Assembly (NCBI RefSeq): GCF_014649875.1
Contig: NZ_BMTW01000021.1
Location: forward strand, 1-64,000
Reading direction: 5' to 3'
Length of the DNA: 64,000 bases
From: Streptomyces rubiginosohelvolus
Lineage (GTDB): Bacteria > Actinomycetota > Actinomycetes > Streptomycetales > Streptomycetaceae
In this document: positions 1-10,266 of the stretch, piece by piece
Layout of the letters: each line of letters begins with the position of its first letter
Numbering within the stretch: position 1 is the stretch's first letter
The notes under the pieces: model-generated
Told to the model about the DNA's origin: nothing
Databases searched by the model: none
The model's input: the letters and a program-made list of their open reading frames with translations, nothing else
Made by a program: the position numbers and the translations under genes

Positions 1-200
1 AGAGCGGAACAACCGGTCGGAATAAGACCCGTTGTTCACAGCGTCCTCGCTGTGTATTTCAAAAGGAACCGCGTCCCGACCGAACGGCCGGAGACGGGGT
101 ATCAACATATCTGGCGTTGACTTTTGGCACGCTGTTGAGTTCTCAAGGAACGGACGCTTCCTTCGGTCCCGTATCACCGGGGCCCTCCGGGCGCTTCCCT
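1..200 (-). promoter_or_regulatory. rRNA operon (rrn) leader, 16S gene off the left edge
   Basis: Read on the minus strand, this stretch matches the conserved leader just upstream of actinobacterial 16S rRNA. The anchor is CCTTGAGAACTCAACAGCG (about 133-151), followed by GTCAACGCCAGATATGTTGA and the dyad ACACAGCGAGGACGCTGTG near 35-53. The leader normally carries antitermination and RNase III processing signals and is transcribed but not translated. The mature 16S 5' end is expected a few tens of bases left of position 1. Known: the leader sequence type. Inferred: that an intact operon follows. No protein gene is present here. Confidence 0.85.
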
Positions 201-236
201 TCGTCTTTACTTCTTTGTCTTGCTGTCCTGCGTTTC

Positions 237-430
237 CGACTCTATCAGACTCTTTCGTGTCCGATTCCCGGTCGAAGCGGGCCGTACAGTTTCGCTTTCC
301 AGGTTCTTCGCTTTCGCGTTTTCCCTTTCCGGCGAGTCCGACTCTATCAGATCCTTTCGGGCCTGATTCCCAGTCAGCGGGGCTTGTCTTCCCGGCTGTT
401 GGGCCGTTCCGACGAGTGAGACTTTAGCGG
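237..430 (-). promoter_or_regulatory. tandem downstream rrn promoters
   Basis: Two near-identical blocks about 102 bp apart contain GATAGAGTCGGA on the minus strand, with TAGAGT -10 boxes at 341-346 and 239-244. Each is preceded by the same GGGAATC...CGAAAG spacer. A third possible -10 (TAAAGT) lies at 421-426. The -35 regions are poor, which is common for secondary Streptomyces rrn promoters. The array points leftward into the leader. The repetition itself is directly visible; promoter activity is inferred. Confidence 0.65.
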
Positions 431-601
431 AGTCCTGGGCCCCGACGCTAATCGGGGGCGTCCCTTCGAACGCGGATTCCTCATTTCGCGCAGGCACACG
501 AAAAGGCATGCGACGTGAAGTCGCGTGTCTTCTCGTGGTTACTGCGGAAAGGCTGTCCGGGGACCGACCGGGGTCGGCGCTCACGTCGGACAACTCGGAG
601 C

Positions 602-630
602 ACACTACGGACCTGCCGGGGGCGTGTCAA
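602..630 (-). promoter_or_regulatory. consensus rrn promoter
   Basis: The minus strand reads TTGACA (625-630), a 17-bp spacer and TAGTGT (602-607), close to the ideal housekeeping-sigma (HrdB-type) promoter. It lies only 20 bp past the proC stop codon and fires toward the 16S leader, so it is the most upstream promoter of the rRNA operon. Confidence 0.8.
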
Positions 631-650
631 CCCCCGGCCGGAGCCGTGGG

Positions 651-1460
651 TCAGCCGTTGCCGGAGGCCAGTTCGCGGCTGCGGTCGCGGGCTGCCTCCA
701 GCGCGGCGATGAGGGCCGCCCGCACCCCGTGGTTCTCCAGCTCGCGGATCGCGCTGATCGTGGTGCCGGCCGGACTGGTGACGGCCTCGCGGAGCTTGAC
801 CGGGTGTTCGCCGCTGTCCCGGAGCATGACGGCGGCGCCGATGGCGGCCTGGACGATGAGGTCGTGGGCCTGGGCGCGGGGCAGGCCGAGCAGGATGCCC
901 GCGTCGGTCATGGCCTCGACCAGGAAGTAGAAGTAGGCGGGGCCGGAGCCGGAGAGGGCGGTGGCCGCGTCCTGCTGGGACTCCGGGACGCGCAGGGTCT
1001 TGCCGACGCCGCCGAAGATCTCCTCGGCGGTGGCGAGGTGCGCGCCGGTGGCGTGACTGCCCGCCGAGATGACGGACATCCCCTCGTCGACGAGGACCGG
1101 GGTGTTGGGCATGACCCGGACGACCGGGGTGTCCGGGGTGAGCCGCTCCTCGATGAACGTGGTGGTGATGCCCGCGGCCGCGCTGATGACCAGACGGTCG
1201 GCGGTGACGTGCGGGGCGAGTTCGTCGAGGAGCTTGCCCATGTCCTGCGGCTTGACCGCGAGGATGAGGATGTCGGCGTTCTTGGCCGCCTCCGCGTTGG
1301 TGACGGACTCGACCCCGTACCGCGTGTGCAGTTCCTGGGCCCGGTCGCTGCGGCGGGTGGTCACCAGGATGTCGGCCGGTCGCCAGCCCGCCCGGATCAT
1401 GCCGCTGAGCAGAGCCTCGCCGATCTTGCCGGTGCCGAGGACTGCGACTGTCTGGGTCAT
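651..1460 (-). CDS. proC: pyrroline-5-carboxylate reductase
   Basis: This 269-aa protein is full length for ProC, the last step of proline synthesis (NAD(P)H-dependent reduction of pyrroline-5-carboxylate in the cytosol). The N-terminal Rossmann motif VAVLGTGKIGEALLSG (about residues 5-20) binds the cofactor. AVKPQDM (about 68-74) and the C-terminal signature around SGSGPAYFYFLVEAM and LREAVTSPAGTTISAI are typical of the family. It starts at ATG and ends 20 bp before the consensus rrn promoter. It is monocistronic by appearance; its upstream neighbour on the same strand is an ABC-2 permease 84 bp away. Confidence 0.95.
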   Translation of the reverse strand: MTQTVAVLGTGKIGEALLSGMIRAGWRPADILVTTRRSDRAQELHTRYGVESVTNAEAAKNADILILAVKPQDMGKLLDELAPHVTADRLVISAAAGITTTFIEERLTPDTPVVRVMPNTPVLVDEGMSVISAGSHATGAHLATAEEIFGGVGKTLRVPESQQDAATALSGSGPAYFYFLVEAMTDAGILLGLPRAQAHDLIVQAAIGAAVMLRDSGEHPVKLREAVTSPAGTTISAIRELENHGVRAALIAALEAARDRSRELASGNG

Positions 1461-1544
1461 GTGTTCACCTTCCGGGCGGTGCTGGGCCGTGCGGTGCTGT
1501 GGGCCGGTCTGTTGCTGCTGCCCGTCATCCTCGCATCGGGGCTC

Positions 1545-2267
1545 TCACGGCGTACGGCGGCGGAGGGTGATCGCGCCGACGCAGAGGACCAGCAGGGCAC
1601 TGCCCGCGACCACGGAGATGTCGCGGACGAAGTCGCCGGTGATGTCGGGGTGCTGGAGGACCTGGTTCATGCCGTCGACGGCGTACGACATGGGCAGGAC
1701 GTTCGAGATCGCCTCCAGGACCGGGTGCATCGCCTCGCGCGGGGTGAACAGGCCGCACAGCAGGAGCTGGGGGAAGATCACCGCCGGCATGAACTGGACC
1801 GCCTGGAACTCGGAGGCGGCGAACGCGGAGACGAACAGGCCGAGCGCGGTTCCGAGCAGGGCGTCGAGCAGGGCCACCAGGAGCAGCAGCCAGGGGGACC
1901 CGACGACGTCCAGGCCCAGCAGCCAGACGGAGACGGCCGTGGCGAGGGCCGACTGGACGACCGCGACCGCGCCGAACGCGAGGGCGTACCCGGCGATCAG
2001 GCCGCCTTTGCCGAGCGGGAGGGCGAGGAGGCGTTCCAGGGTGCCCGTGGTGCGTTCGCGCAGGGTGGCGATCGAGGTCACCAGGAACATCGTGATCAGC
2101 GGGAAGATCCCGAGGAGCGAGGCTCCGGTCGCGTCGAAGGTGCCGGGTGCGCCGTCGAAGACGTAACGGAGCAGGGTGATCAGCAGGACCGGGACGATCA
2201 CCAGGAGCGCGATCGTGCGGGGGTCGTGGGTCAGCTGGCGCAGGACGCGGCCCGCGGTGGCGGTCAT
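1545..2267 (-). CDS. ABC-2 type transporter permease
   Basis: A 240-aa integral membrane protein with about six hydrophobic segments, for example IALLVIVPVLLITLL near residue 20 and LLGIFPLITMFLVTSIATL near 50. It carries the central LRERTTGTLERLLALPL stretch typical of ABC-2 export permeases (after the second segment). Its start overlaps the stop of the ATPase gene by 4 nt, so the two are translationally coupled and form one exporter. Substrate is unknown: families include drug, antibiotic and polysaccharide exporters. Expression should follow the operator-controlled promoter upstream of the ATPase. Confidence 0.88.
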   Translation of the reverse strand: MTATAGRVLRQLTHDPRTIALLVIVPVLLITLLRYVFDGAPGTFDATGASLLGIFPLITMFLVTSIATLRERTTGTLERLLALPLGKGGLIAGYALAFGAVAVVQSALATAVSVWLLGLDVVGSPWLLLLVALLDALLGTALGLFVSAFAASEFQAVQFMPAVIFPQLLLCGLFTPREAMHPVLEAISNVLPMSYAVDGMNQVLQHPDITGDFVRDISVVAGSALLVLCVGAITLRRRTP

Positions 2268-3172
2268 CGGGGGGCCTCCTCGGTGGTGAGGGGTGCGGCG
2301 GTCTTGCCGGTCGGATGCTCTTCGGTCGGGTCTTCGTCGGTCGCGCGATCTCCGGGTCGGTCCGTGTCGGCCCGGTCCGTGTCCACGAGGTGGAGGAACG
2401 CCTCCTCGACCGTGGCCGTGCCGGTGCGGTGGCGCAGCGCGTCGGGGGTGTCCTCGGCGAGGATCCGGCCGTCGCGCATCAGGAGCAGGCGGTGGCAGCG
2501 TTCGGCCTCGTCCATGACGTGGGACGAGATGAGGATCGTGGTGCCGCGGCCGGCCAGGCGGTGGAAGAGGTTCCAGAGGTCCCGGCGGAGTACGGGGTCG
2601 AGCCCGACGGTCGGTTCGTCCAGGACCAGCAGGTCCGGGGTGCCGAGCAGGGCGACGGCCAGCGAGACGCGGCTGCGCTGGCCACCGGAGAGCGCGCCGG
2701 CGAGGGCGTCGGCGCGGGTGGTCAGGTCGACGTCGTCGATGGCGCGGGTGACGGCCTCGCGGCGGGCGTCCCGGTGGGCGCGGCCGGGGTGCAGGACGGC
2801 GGCGAAGTAGTCGAGGTTCTGCCGGACGGTGAGGTCGGTGTAGACGGAGGGCGCCTGGGTGACGTAGCCGATGCGGGGACGCAGGGCCGGGTCTCCGGCG
2901 GGGTGGCCGAGGACGTCGAGGACGCCGGTGACCTTGGCCTGGGTACCGACCACCGCCCGCATGAGGGTGGTTTTGCCGCAGCCCGAGGGGCCGAGGAGGC
3001 CGGTGATGGAGCCGGAGGGGACGGTGAAGTCGAGGGCGCGCAGGACGGTGCGGGTGCCTCGGACGACGGTGAGGTCGCGGGCCGCGATCGCCGAGGTCGG
3101 TGGTGGGGGTGCGTCCGGGGACGGGTGTGCCGTGGGGGCGGTCGGTGCCGCCCCGGGTTCGTAATTCATCAT
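2264..3172 (-). CDS. ABC exporter ATP-binding protein
   Basis: About 302 aa. It has Walker A GPSGCGKTT, the signature LSGGQRSR, Walker B LLVLDEPTVGLDP and the switch histidine in ISSHV, so it is the ATPase partner of the overlapping ABC-2 permease. The proposed start is the first ATG of MMNYEP, not the ATG 36 nt further upstream. A TTGACG-17-AATAAT promoter on the minus strand puts the transcription start at about this ATG, and the longer reading would include the promoter itself. The mRNA is then leaderless. The C-terminal tail (after about 270) is a charged Asp/Thr/Glu-rich extension. Confidence 0.88.
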   Translation of the reverse strand: MMNYEPGAAPTAPTAHPSPDAPPPPTSAIAARDLTVVRGTRTVLRALDFTVPSGSITGLLGPSGCGKTTLMRAVVGTQAKVTGVLDVLGHPAGDPALRPRIGYVTQAPSVYTDLTVRQNLDYFAAVLHPGRAHRDARREAVTRAIDDVDLTTRADALAGALSGGQRSRVSLAVALLGTPDLLVLDEPTVGLDPVLRRDLWNLFHRLAGRGTTILISSHVMDEAERCHRLLLMRDGRILAEDTPDALRHRTGTATVEEAFLHLVDTDRADTDRPGDRATDEDPTEEHPTGKTAAPLTTEEAPR

Positions 3173-3208
3173 GTGATGAATTATTCGCGCGACAGGGCTG
3201 CCCGTCAA
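3163..3208 (-). promoter_or_regulatory. promoter with palindromic operator, ABC exporter operon
   Basis: Minus-strand -35 TTGACG (3203-3208), a 17-bp spacer and -10 AATAAT (3180-3185). A perfect inverted repeat AATTCATCA-TG-TGATGAATT (3163-3182) overlaps the -10, the predicted start point and the first codons. It is AT-rich in a >70% GC setting, which fits a repressor site of PadR, GntR, MarR or TetR type. No obvious cognate regulator gene is adjacent. Confidence 0.75.
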
Positions 3209-3293
3209 GAAGGAGGGGGACGGAAGCGGCCCGGCCCGCCGACGTGTGTCGGCAGGCCGGGTCGTGTGCGCGGTGCGCGGGGCTTCGGGCGCC

Positions 3294-3830
3294 TCAGCCG
3301 CGCTTCGGGCGCTTGCGGCCGGCGGCCTTGCGGGCCGCCGGGTTGCCGGTACGGGTCGAGCGGCGCTTCTCGAACTGGGCGCGGGCCTTCTCGTACTCGG
3401 TGCGGCGCAGCTTCTCGCCCGGGGCCTCGGTGAGCGAGCGGACGAAGTAGGCGAGGAGCGAGCCGATGAAGCCGATGGACTTGAGGCCGCGCAGGGCGTC
3501 CTCGCGGGACGGGTCCCCGGGGCGGGCGCCGAAGCCCTCCCAGGTCTTGCGGAACGCGATGGCGCTGCAGATCGAGAACATCGCGATGACCAGCACCCCG
3601 ACGAACCCTCCGACCTCCGCGATCTCCAGTCCCTCGTAGGCGAAGCGCAGGACGAAGCAGGCGGCGACCGCGGCGGCCAGGGAGCCGACGGCGACGCCGG
3701 CGCGGCGGAGCCCGTAACCGCCGTCGTGGTCGACCCACGTCGTGCCGAAGAAGCGGATCGGCTCGGGCTGCGGCCCCGGGGCCGTGGCCGTGGGGGGCGG
3801 GGTGCCGGGGGCTGCGCTGTTCTCGCTCAC
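3294..3830 (-). CDS. conserved membrane protein
   Basis: A 178-aa protein with a Pro/Ala-rich cytoplasmic N-terminus (1-25). Two clear hydrophobic segments follow, AGVAVGSLAAAVAACFVL (about 43-60) and VGVLVIAMFSICSAIAF (about 77-93), with a weaker one near GFIGSLLAYFV. The tail is strongly basic and ends in RKAAGRKRPKRG. I recognise no catalytic family. It lies 122 bp downstream of the ABC exporter promoter, outside that operon. Function unknown; the basic tail could contact phospholipid or nucleic acid. Confidence 0.7.
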   Translation of the reverse strand: MSENSAAPGTPPPTATAPGPQPEPIRFFGTTWVDHDGGYGLRRAGVAVGSLAAAVAACFVLRFAYEGLEIAEVGGFVGVLVIAMFSICSAIAFRKTWEGFGARPGDPSREDALRGLKSIGFIGSLLAYFVRSLTEAPGEKLRRTEYEKARAQFEKRRSTRTGNPAARKAAGRKRPKRG

Positions 3831-3875
3831 GGGGTCGATTATCCCCCGCCGCCCCCGGCACCCCGGGTGGTGCCG

Positions 3876-4193
3876 TCAGTCGCAGCGCGGTGCGATGTAG
3901 CCGTCACGCCCCGTGTAGACGTACACGTCCGCGACGAACTGGCCGTTGGCGATGTTGTCCCAGAGGTTCGACGTGCCGTACGGGCCGGTGACCCGCTCCC
4001 CCGGCTTCTGGCAGTAGATCGGGATCTTCTGCCCGTACGGCAGGGTCCGGACGATGCGATAGCTGGTGCCCGGTCCGGTGCGGACGTTGACCCGGTAGCC
4101 CGGGGCGATCGGGTAGCGGGTGCCGGACGCGGTGGTCTCCACCGTGAGTTCCTCGGCCGCCGCCGGTTCCTGCGTGTGCTCTTCAACGCCCAT
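3876..4193 (-). CDS. small bacterial SH3-domain protein
   Basis: A 105-aa protein. Residues about 33-100 match the bacterial SH3 fold by the pattern YRVNVRTGPGTSYRIV...LPYGQKIPIYCQ, ending in YTGRDGYIAPRC. Such domains usually bind cell-wall peptides or mediate envelope protein contacts. No signal peptide is visible: the N-terminus is acidic (MGVEEHTQEP), which is odd for a wall-binding domain. Two cysteines (near 82% and at the C-terminus) could form a disulphide if exported. It sits between a membrane protein and the divergent kinase gene. Confidence 0.7.
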   Translation of the reverse strand: MGVEEHTQEPAAAEELTVETTASGTRYPIAPGYRVNVRTGPGTSYRIVRTLPYGQKIPIYCQKPGERVTGPYGTSNLWDNIANGQFVADVYVYTGRDGYIAPRCD

Positions 4194-4327
4194 GTGGGCC
4201 TCCCCCGTTGAGATGTCCCGTACGCGCCGGTGCGTACGACGCGCAGGCTAGCAAGCGCCGTGCCTCTCGCACGCACCATCGACTAGGCTCCGTGCGTCGC
4301 ATGCGCACGAACACACGGGGGTGGGCG

Positions 4328-6514
<2,187 letters not shown>

Positions 6515-6529
6515 GGCCGCGCGGGTGTT

Positions 6530-6579
6530 CCCGGGGCTCTGCCCCGGGCCCCGCTCCTCAATCGCCGGGGGGCTTGAAT
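6530..6579 (+). repeat. Streptomyces intergenic repeat, copy 1
   Basis: A roughly 50-bp unit beginning CCCGGGGCTCTGCCCCGG and containing CTCCTCAATCGCC and GGCTTGAAT. A near-identical copy lies 156 bp downstream. I recall this unit as abundant between Streptomyces genes. Its 5' part is an inverted repeat (CCGGGGC-TCT-GCCCCGG), so it may act as a terminator or mRNA end. Confidence 0.7.
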
Positions 6580-6606
6580 GGGTTGCCCGGAGCCGCGGCA
6601 TGGGGC

Positions 6607-6639
6607 GGCCCCTCCGCTGACAGCACCAGCGGAGGGGCC
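6607..6639. terminator. hairpin between convergent kinase and ilvD genes
   Basis: A perfect 13-bp stem GGCCCCTCCGCTG / CAGCGGAGGGGCC with a 7-nt loop, placed between the two copies of the intergenic repeat. It lies between two convergent genes and has no U-run, so it is a plausible bidirectional actinobacterial I-shaped terminator. Confidence 0.7.
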
Positions 6640-6685
6640 GGAATGTTCACCGGAGCGGCTGGTGAAGCCGGTCCGCCGTCGGGTC

Positions 6686-6736
6686 CCCGGGGCTCTGCCC
6701 CGGACCCCGCTCCTCAATCGCCGGAGGGGCTTGAAT
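6686..6736 (+). repeat. Streptomyces intergenic repeat, copy 2
   Basis: Second copy of the unit at 6530, differing by only a few bases, in the same orientation. It ends 20 bp from the ilvD stop codon. Together the two copies flank the perfect hairpin and fill the kinase-ilvD gap. Confidence 0.7.
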
Positions 6737-6756
6737 GTGCCCGGGCGGCAAGGGCG

Positions 6757-8607
6757 TCAGCCGAGCTTCGAGATGTCGCGGACCGCGCCCCGGTCCGCGC
6801 TCGTCGCCATCGCCGCGTAGGCGCGCAGCGCCGCCGAGACCTTGCGGTCGCGGTTCTTCGGGGCGTACACGCCGTTCAGCGCCTCACGGCGGGTGGCCAG
6901 TTCGGCGTCGTCGACGAGCAGCTCGATCGAGCGGTTCGGGATGTCGATGCGGATCCGGTCGCCGTCCTCGACGAGCGCGATCGTGCCGCCGGAGGCCGCC
7001 TCGGGCGAGGCGTGGCCGATGGAGAGGCCCGACGTACCGCCGGAGAAGCGGCCGTCGGTGACCAGGGCGCAGACCTTGCCCAGGCCCCGGCCCTTGAGGA
7101 AGGAGGTGGGGTAGAGCATCTCCTGCATCCCGGGGCCGCCGCGCGGGCCCTCGTAACGGATGACGACGACGTCGCCCGGCTGGATCTCCTTGCGGAGGAT
7201 CTTGTCGACGGCCTCGTCCTGCGATTCGCAGACGACGGCGGGGCCCTCGAAGGTCCAGATCGACTCGTCGACTCCGGCCGTCTTCACGACGCAGCCGTCC
7301 TCGGCGAGGTTGCCCTTGAGGACGGCGAGGCCGCCGTCCTCGGAGTAGGCGTGCTCGACGTCGCGGATGCAGCCGCCCGCCGCGTCCAGGTCGAGGGTGT
7401 CCCACCGCTCGGACTGGGAGAACGCGGTCGCGGAACGGACGCAGCCGGGGGCGGCGTGCCACAGCTCGACGGCCTCGGGGGACGGGGAGCCGCCGCGGAC
7501 GTCCCAGTCCTTCAGCCACTCGGCGAGGGTGTCGGAGTGCACCGAATGGACGTCCTCGTTGAGGAGGCCGCCGCGGTGGAGTTCGCCGAGGAGGGCGGGG
7601 ATGCCGCCGGCGCGGTGGACGTCCTCCATGTAGTACGTGCCGCCGGGGGCGACGTTGGGGGCGACCTTGGCGAGGCACGGGACGCGGCGCGAGACCTCGT
7701 TGATGTCTTCGAGGTCGTAGGCCAGCTCGGCCTCCTGGGCGGCGGCCAGCAGGTGCAGGATCGTGTTGGTCGAGCCGCCCATGGCGATGTCCAGCGCCAT
7801 CGCGTTGTCGAACGCGGCGCGGGTGCCGATGGAGCGCGGCAGGACCGTGGCGTCGTCCTGCTCGTAGTAGCGCTTGGTGATCTCGACGACCGTGCGGCCG
7901 GCCTCCTCGTACAGCGCCTTGCGGGCGGTGTGGGTGGCGAGGACGGAGCCGTTGCCGGGGAGGGAGAGGCCGAGGGCCTCGGTCAGGCAGTTCATCGAGT
8001 TGGCGGTGAACATCCCGGAACAGCTGCCGCAGGTGGGGCAGGCGTTCTCCTCGATGCGGAGGATGTCCTCGTCGGAGATGGACTCGTCGACCGCGTCGCT
8101 GATCGCGTTGACGAGGTCGAGTTTTCGCACGGTCCCGTCGACGAGGGTGGCTTTGCCGGCCTCCATCGGGCCGCCGGAGACGAAGACGGTCGGGATGTTG
8201 AGGCGCATCGCGGCGTTCAGCATGCCCGGGGTGATCTTGTCGCAGTTGGAGATGCAGATCAGGGCGTCCGCGCAGTGCGCCTCGACCATGTACTCCACGG
8301 AGTCGGCGATCAGGTCGCGGGAGGGCAGGCTGTAGAGCATGCCGCCGTGGCCCATCGCGATGCCGTCGTCCACGGCGATGGTGTTGAACTCGCGCGGGAC
8401 CGCGCCCGCCGCCTGGATCGCCTCGGAGACGATCCGGCCGACCGGGGCGAGGTGGGTGTGGCCGGGGACGAACTCGGTGAACGAGTTGGCGACGGCGATG
8501 ATCGGCTTGCCGATGTCCGCGCTCGCTACGCCCGACGCGCGCATAAGGGCGCGCGCGCCCGCCATGTTGCGTCCGTGGGTGACCGTGCGGGACCTCAGCT
8601 GGGGCAT
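6757..8607 (-). CDS. ilvD: dihydroxy-acid dehydratase
   Basis: A 616-aa protein of the normal IlvD/Edd length. It dehydrates 2,3-dihydroxy acids in valine, isoleucine and pantothenate-precursor synthesis. The N-terminus MPQLRSRTVTHGRNMAGARA, the Fe-S ligand region ACPTCGSCSGMFTANSM, and GRFSGGTSGLSIGHASPEAA near the C-terminus are diagnostic. The start is fixed by a GAAGGAGCG ribosome site 8 nt before the ATG; the open frame continues upstream but only as shadow of the TetR gene. It stands alone, not in an ilv operon. A 21-bp dyad lies 83 bp upstream. Confidence 0.96.
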   Translation of the reverse strand: MPQLRSRTVTHGRNMAGARALMRASGVASADIGKPIIAVANSFTEFVPGHTHLAPVGRIVSEAIQAAGAVPREFNTIAVDDGIAMGHGGMLYSLPSRDLIADSVEYMVEAHCADALICISNCDKITPGMLNAAMRLNIPTVFVSGGPMEAGKATLVDGTVRKLDLVNAISDAVDESISDEDILRIEENACPTCGSCSGMFTANSMNCLTEALGLSLPGNGSVLATHTARKALYEEAGRTVVEITKRYYEQDDATVLPRSIGTRAAFDNAMALDIAMGGSTNTILHLLAAAQEAELAYDLEDINEVSRRVPCLAKVAPNVAPGGTYYMEDVHRAGGIPALLGELHRGGLLNEDVHSVHSDTLAEWLKDWDVRGGSPSPEAVELWHAAPGCVRSATAFSQSERWDTLDLDAAGGCIRDVEHAYSEDGGLAVLKGNLAEDGCVVKTAGVDESIWTFEGPAVVCESQDEAVDKILRKEIQPGDVVVIRYEGPRGGPGMQEMLYPTSFLKGRGLGKVCALVTDGRFSGGTSGLSIGHASPEAASGGTIALVEDGDRIRIDIPNRSIELLVDDAELATRREALNGVYAPKNRDRKVSAALRAYAAMATSADRGAVRDISKLG

Positions 8608-8689
8608 CGTCGCTCGCTCCTTCGGCAGGGGACCTGCCTCCGACAGTTGAAGAAAAGGCTGTCTTCGAGCGTACGCCCCGGATCCAAGA

Positions 8690-8710
8690 TCTGGACAGCC
8701 TGTCCGGATT
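8690..8710. promoter_or_regulatory. palindrome upstream of ilvD, candidate TetR operator
   Basis: Arms ATCTGGACAG and CTGTCCGGAT around a central C, with one mismatched pair. It lies between the stop of the TetR-type gene and the ilvD start, in the position expected for an operator of ilvD. Size and symmetry suit a TetR dimer site. Binding by the adjacent regulator is inference. Confidence 0.5.
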
Positions 8711-8753
8711 GCGGGACGCGGTGGTCGCTGGGTGGTCACCCCGCTCCGCCGCT

Positions 8754-9398
8754 TCAGCCCTCGCCCAAGTATCTCTGGAGCGTGGGCGCCACCATCGCGA
8801 CGATGTCCTCCGGGTCCGCGGAGGCGAGCGGCTCGGCGCGGACCACGTAGCGCAGCATCGCGATGCCGAGCATGTGCGAGGCGGCCAGCTCGGCGCGGAG
8901 GGTCGGGTCCGGTACGTCCAGCTCGGCCGCGATCCGCTCCAGCAGCCGGCGCAGCACGAAGTCGCGCAGGACGTTCGCGGCCGCCTCGTGGGTGACCGCC
9001 GAGCGCAGGATCGCCAGCAGGGGCGTACGGGTGCCGGGGTCCTCCCACACGGAGAGGAAGAAGCGCGCCAGCCGCTCCCCCAGGCCGTCCGGATCGCCGC
9101 CGAGCACGGCCGGGAGGACCAGGGCGGGTTCGAAGGTGACCTCGACGGCCGCCGCGAAGACCTCGTCCTTCGTACCGAAGTAGTGGTGGACGAGGGCCGC
9201 GTCGACCCCGGCGGCCTTGGCGATGCCCCGGATCGACGTCTTGTCGTAGCCGCGCTCGGCGAACTCCGTACGCGCTGCCTCCAGGATGCGCGTACGGGCG
9301 TCGGGGCCCTCGGACGCGGCCTTGCGGGAGGGGCGGCCCCGGCGGCGCGGGGCGGGAGCGCCGTCGGTCGCGGGGGTCGGTTCGGGGTGCTCGGTCAC
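8754..9398 (-). CDS. TetR family transcriptional regulator
   Basis: About 214 aa. After a basic linker (PRRRGRPSRK, about 17-26) comes a TetR helix-turn-helix (about 35-82): TRILEAARTEFAERGY, then TSIRGIAKAAGVDAALVHHYF. The rest is the helical ligand-binding domain (TetR_C type). GTG is taken as start because it opens VTEHPEP 22 nt after the stop of the upstream isomerase gene; earlier ATG codons lie deep inside that gene. It is probably co-transcribed with the isomerase. The ligand is not deducible; possible targets are itself and the ilvD promoter. Confidence 0.88.
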   Translation of the reverse strand: MTEHPEPTPATDGAPAPRRRGRPSRKAASEGPDARTRILEAARTEFAERGYDKTSIRGIAKAAGVDAALVHHYFGTKDEVFAAAVEVTFEPALVLPAVLGGDPDGLGERLARFFLSVWEDPGTRTPLLAILRSAVTHEAAANVLRDFVLRRLLERIAAELDVPDPTLRAELAASHMLGIAMLRYVVRAEPLASADPEDIVAMVAPTLQRYLGEG

Positions 9399-9420
9399 AG
9401 GCGGAGGTCCGGCTCCTCGG

Positions 9421-10266
9421 TCACGGGCGGTGGATCTTCGGCGACGGGTCGTGGGCGGCGGCGGAGGTGGCCAGGTGGAGGCGGGTGAAGGCCAGCGCCT
9501 CCGCGAGATCGGCCTCGCGTTCGGCGGAGGACATCGCGCGCCGGGTATTGACCTCGATGACGACATGGCCCTCGAAGCCCGTCCGGGCCAGGCGCTCCAG
9601 CAGCTCCGCGCACGGCTGGTCGCCCCGGCCGGGCACCAGGTGCTCGTCCTTGGCCGAGCCCTTGCCGTCGGCGAGGTGGACGTGCGCGAGCCGGTCGCCC
9701 ATCCGGTTCACCATGGCGAGGGCCTCGGTGCGGGCGGTCGCGGTGTGCGAGAGGTCGACCGTGAAGTGCCGGTAGTCGTCGTTGGTGACGTCCCAGTCGG
9801 GGGCGTACGCGAGCATCTCGCGGTCCCGGTAGCGCCAGGGGTACATGTTCTCGACGGCGAACCGGACGTCCGTCTCGCCGGCCATCCGCCAGATCCCGGT
9901 CACGAAGTCGCGGGCGTAGTTGCGCTGCCACCGGAACGGCGGGTGCACCACGACGGTGGAGGCGCCGAGCTTCTCGGCGGCGGCCTTCGCCCGCTGGAGC
10001 TTGACCCAGGGGTCGGTGGACCAGACGCGCTGGGTGATCAGGAGGCAGGGGGCGTGGACCGCGAGGATCGGCACCCGGTGGTAGTCGGAGAGCCGGCGCA
10101 GGGCATCGATGTCCTGGCTGACGGGGTCGGTCCAGACCATGACCTCGACGCCGTCGTACCCCAGGCGCGCGGCGATCTCGAAGGCCGTCGCGGTGGACTC
10201 GGGGTAGACCGAGGCCGTTGACAGGGCGACCTTCGCATCGGGGATGCGCACCACTGGTTCTGCCAC
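9421..10266 (-). CDS. sugar phosphate isomerase/epimerase family protein
   Basis: A 281-aa TIM-barrel protein of the xylose isomerase-like / AP endonuclease 2 family. Supporting segments are VALSTASVYPE, GYDGVEVMVW, VVHPPFRWQ, FAVENMYPW, TVDLSHTA and HVHLADGKGS; the Glu, His and Asp residues in these form the usual metal site. GTG is chosen as start: a TACGCT -10 lies about 10 nt upstream on the minus strand, giving a leaderless message, and the ATG 30 nt further up would lie across that box. It is followed closely by the TetR gene. Substrate unknown. Confidence 0.85.
   Translation of the reverse strand: MAEPVVRIPDAKVALSTASVYPESTATAFEIAARLGYDGVEVMVWTDPVSQDIDALRRLSDYHRVPILAVHAPCLLITQRVWSTDPWVKLQRAKAAAEKLGASTVVVHPPFRWQRNYARDFVTGIWRMAGETDVRFAVENMYPWRYRDREMLAYAPDWDVTNDDYRHFTVDLSHTATARTEALAMVNRMGDRLAHVHLADGKGSAKDEHLVPGRGDQPCAELLERLARTGFEGHVVIEVNTRRAMSSAEREADLAEALAFTRLHLATSAAAHDPSPKIHRP

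Noticed and set aside
525..2810. Very long open frames antisense to proC, ilvD, the kinase and other genes
   Set aside because: High GC makes stop codons rare in several frames. The opposite-strand proteins match clear families with correct codon bias, whereas these are Arg/Gly/Ala-rich shadows.
8608..9048. N-terminal extension of IlvD by 147 residues
   Set aside because: The extension is the antisense-frame shadow of the TetR gene. The ribosome site and family similarity begin at MPQLRSRTV.
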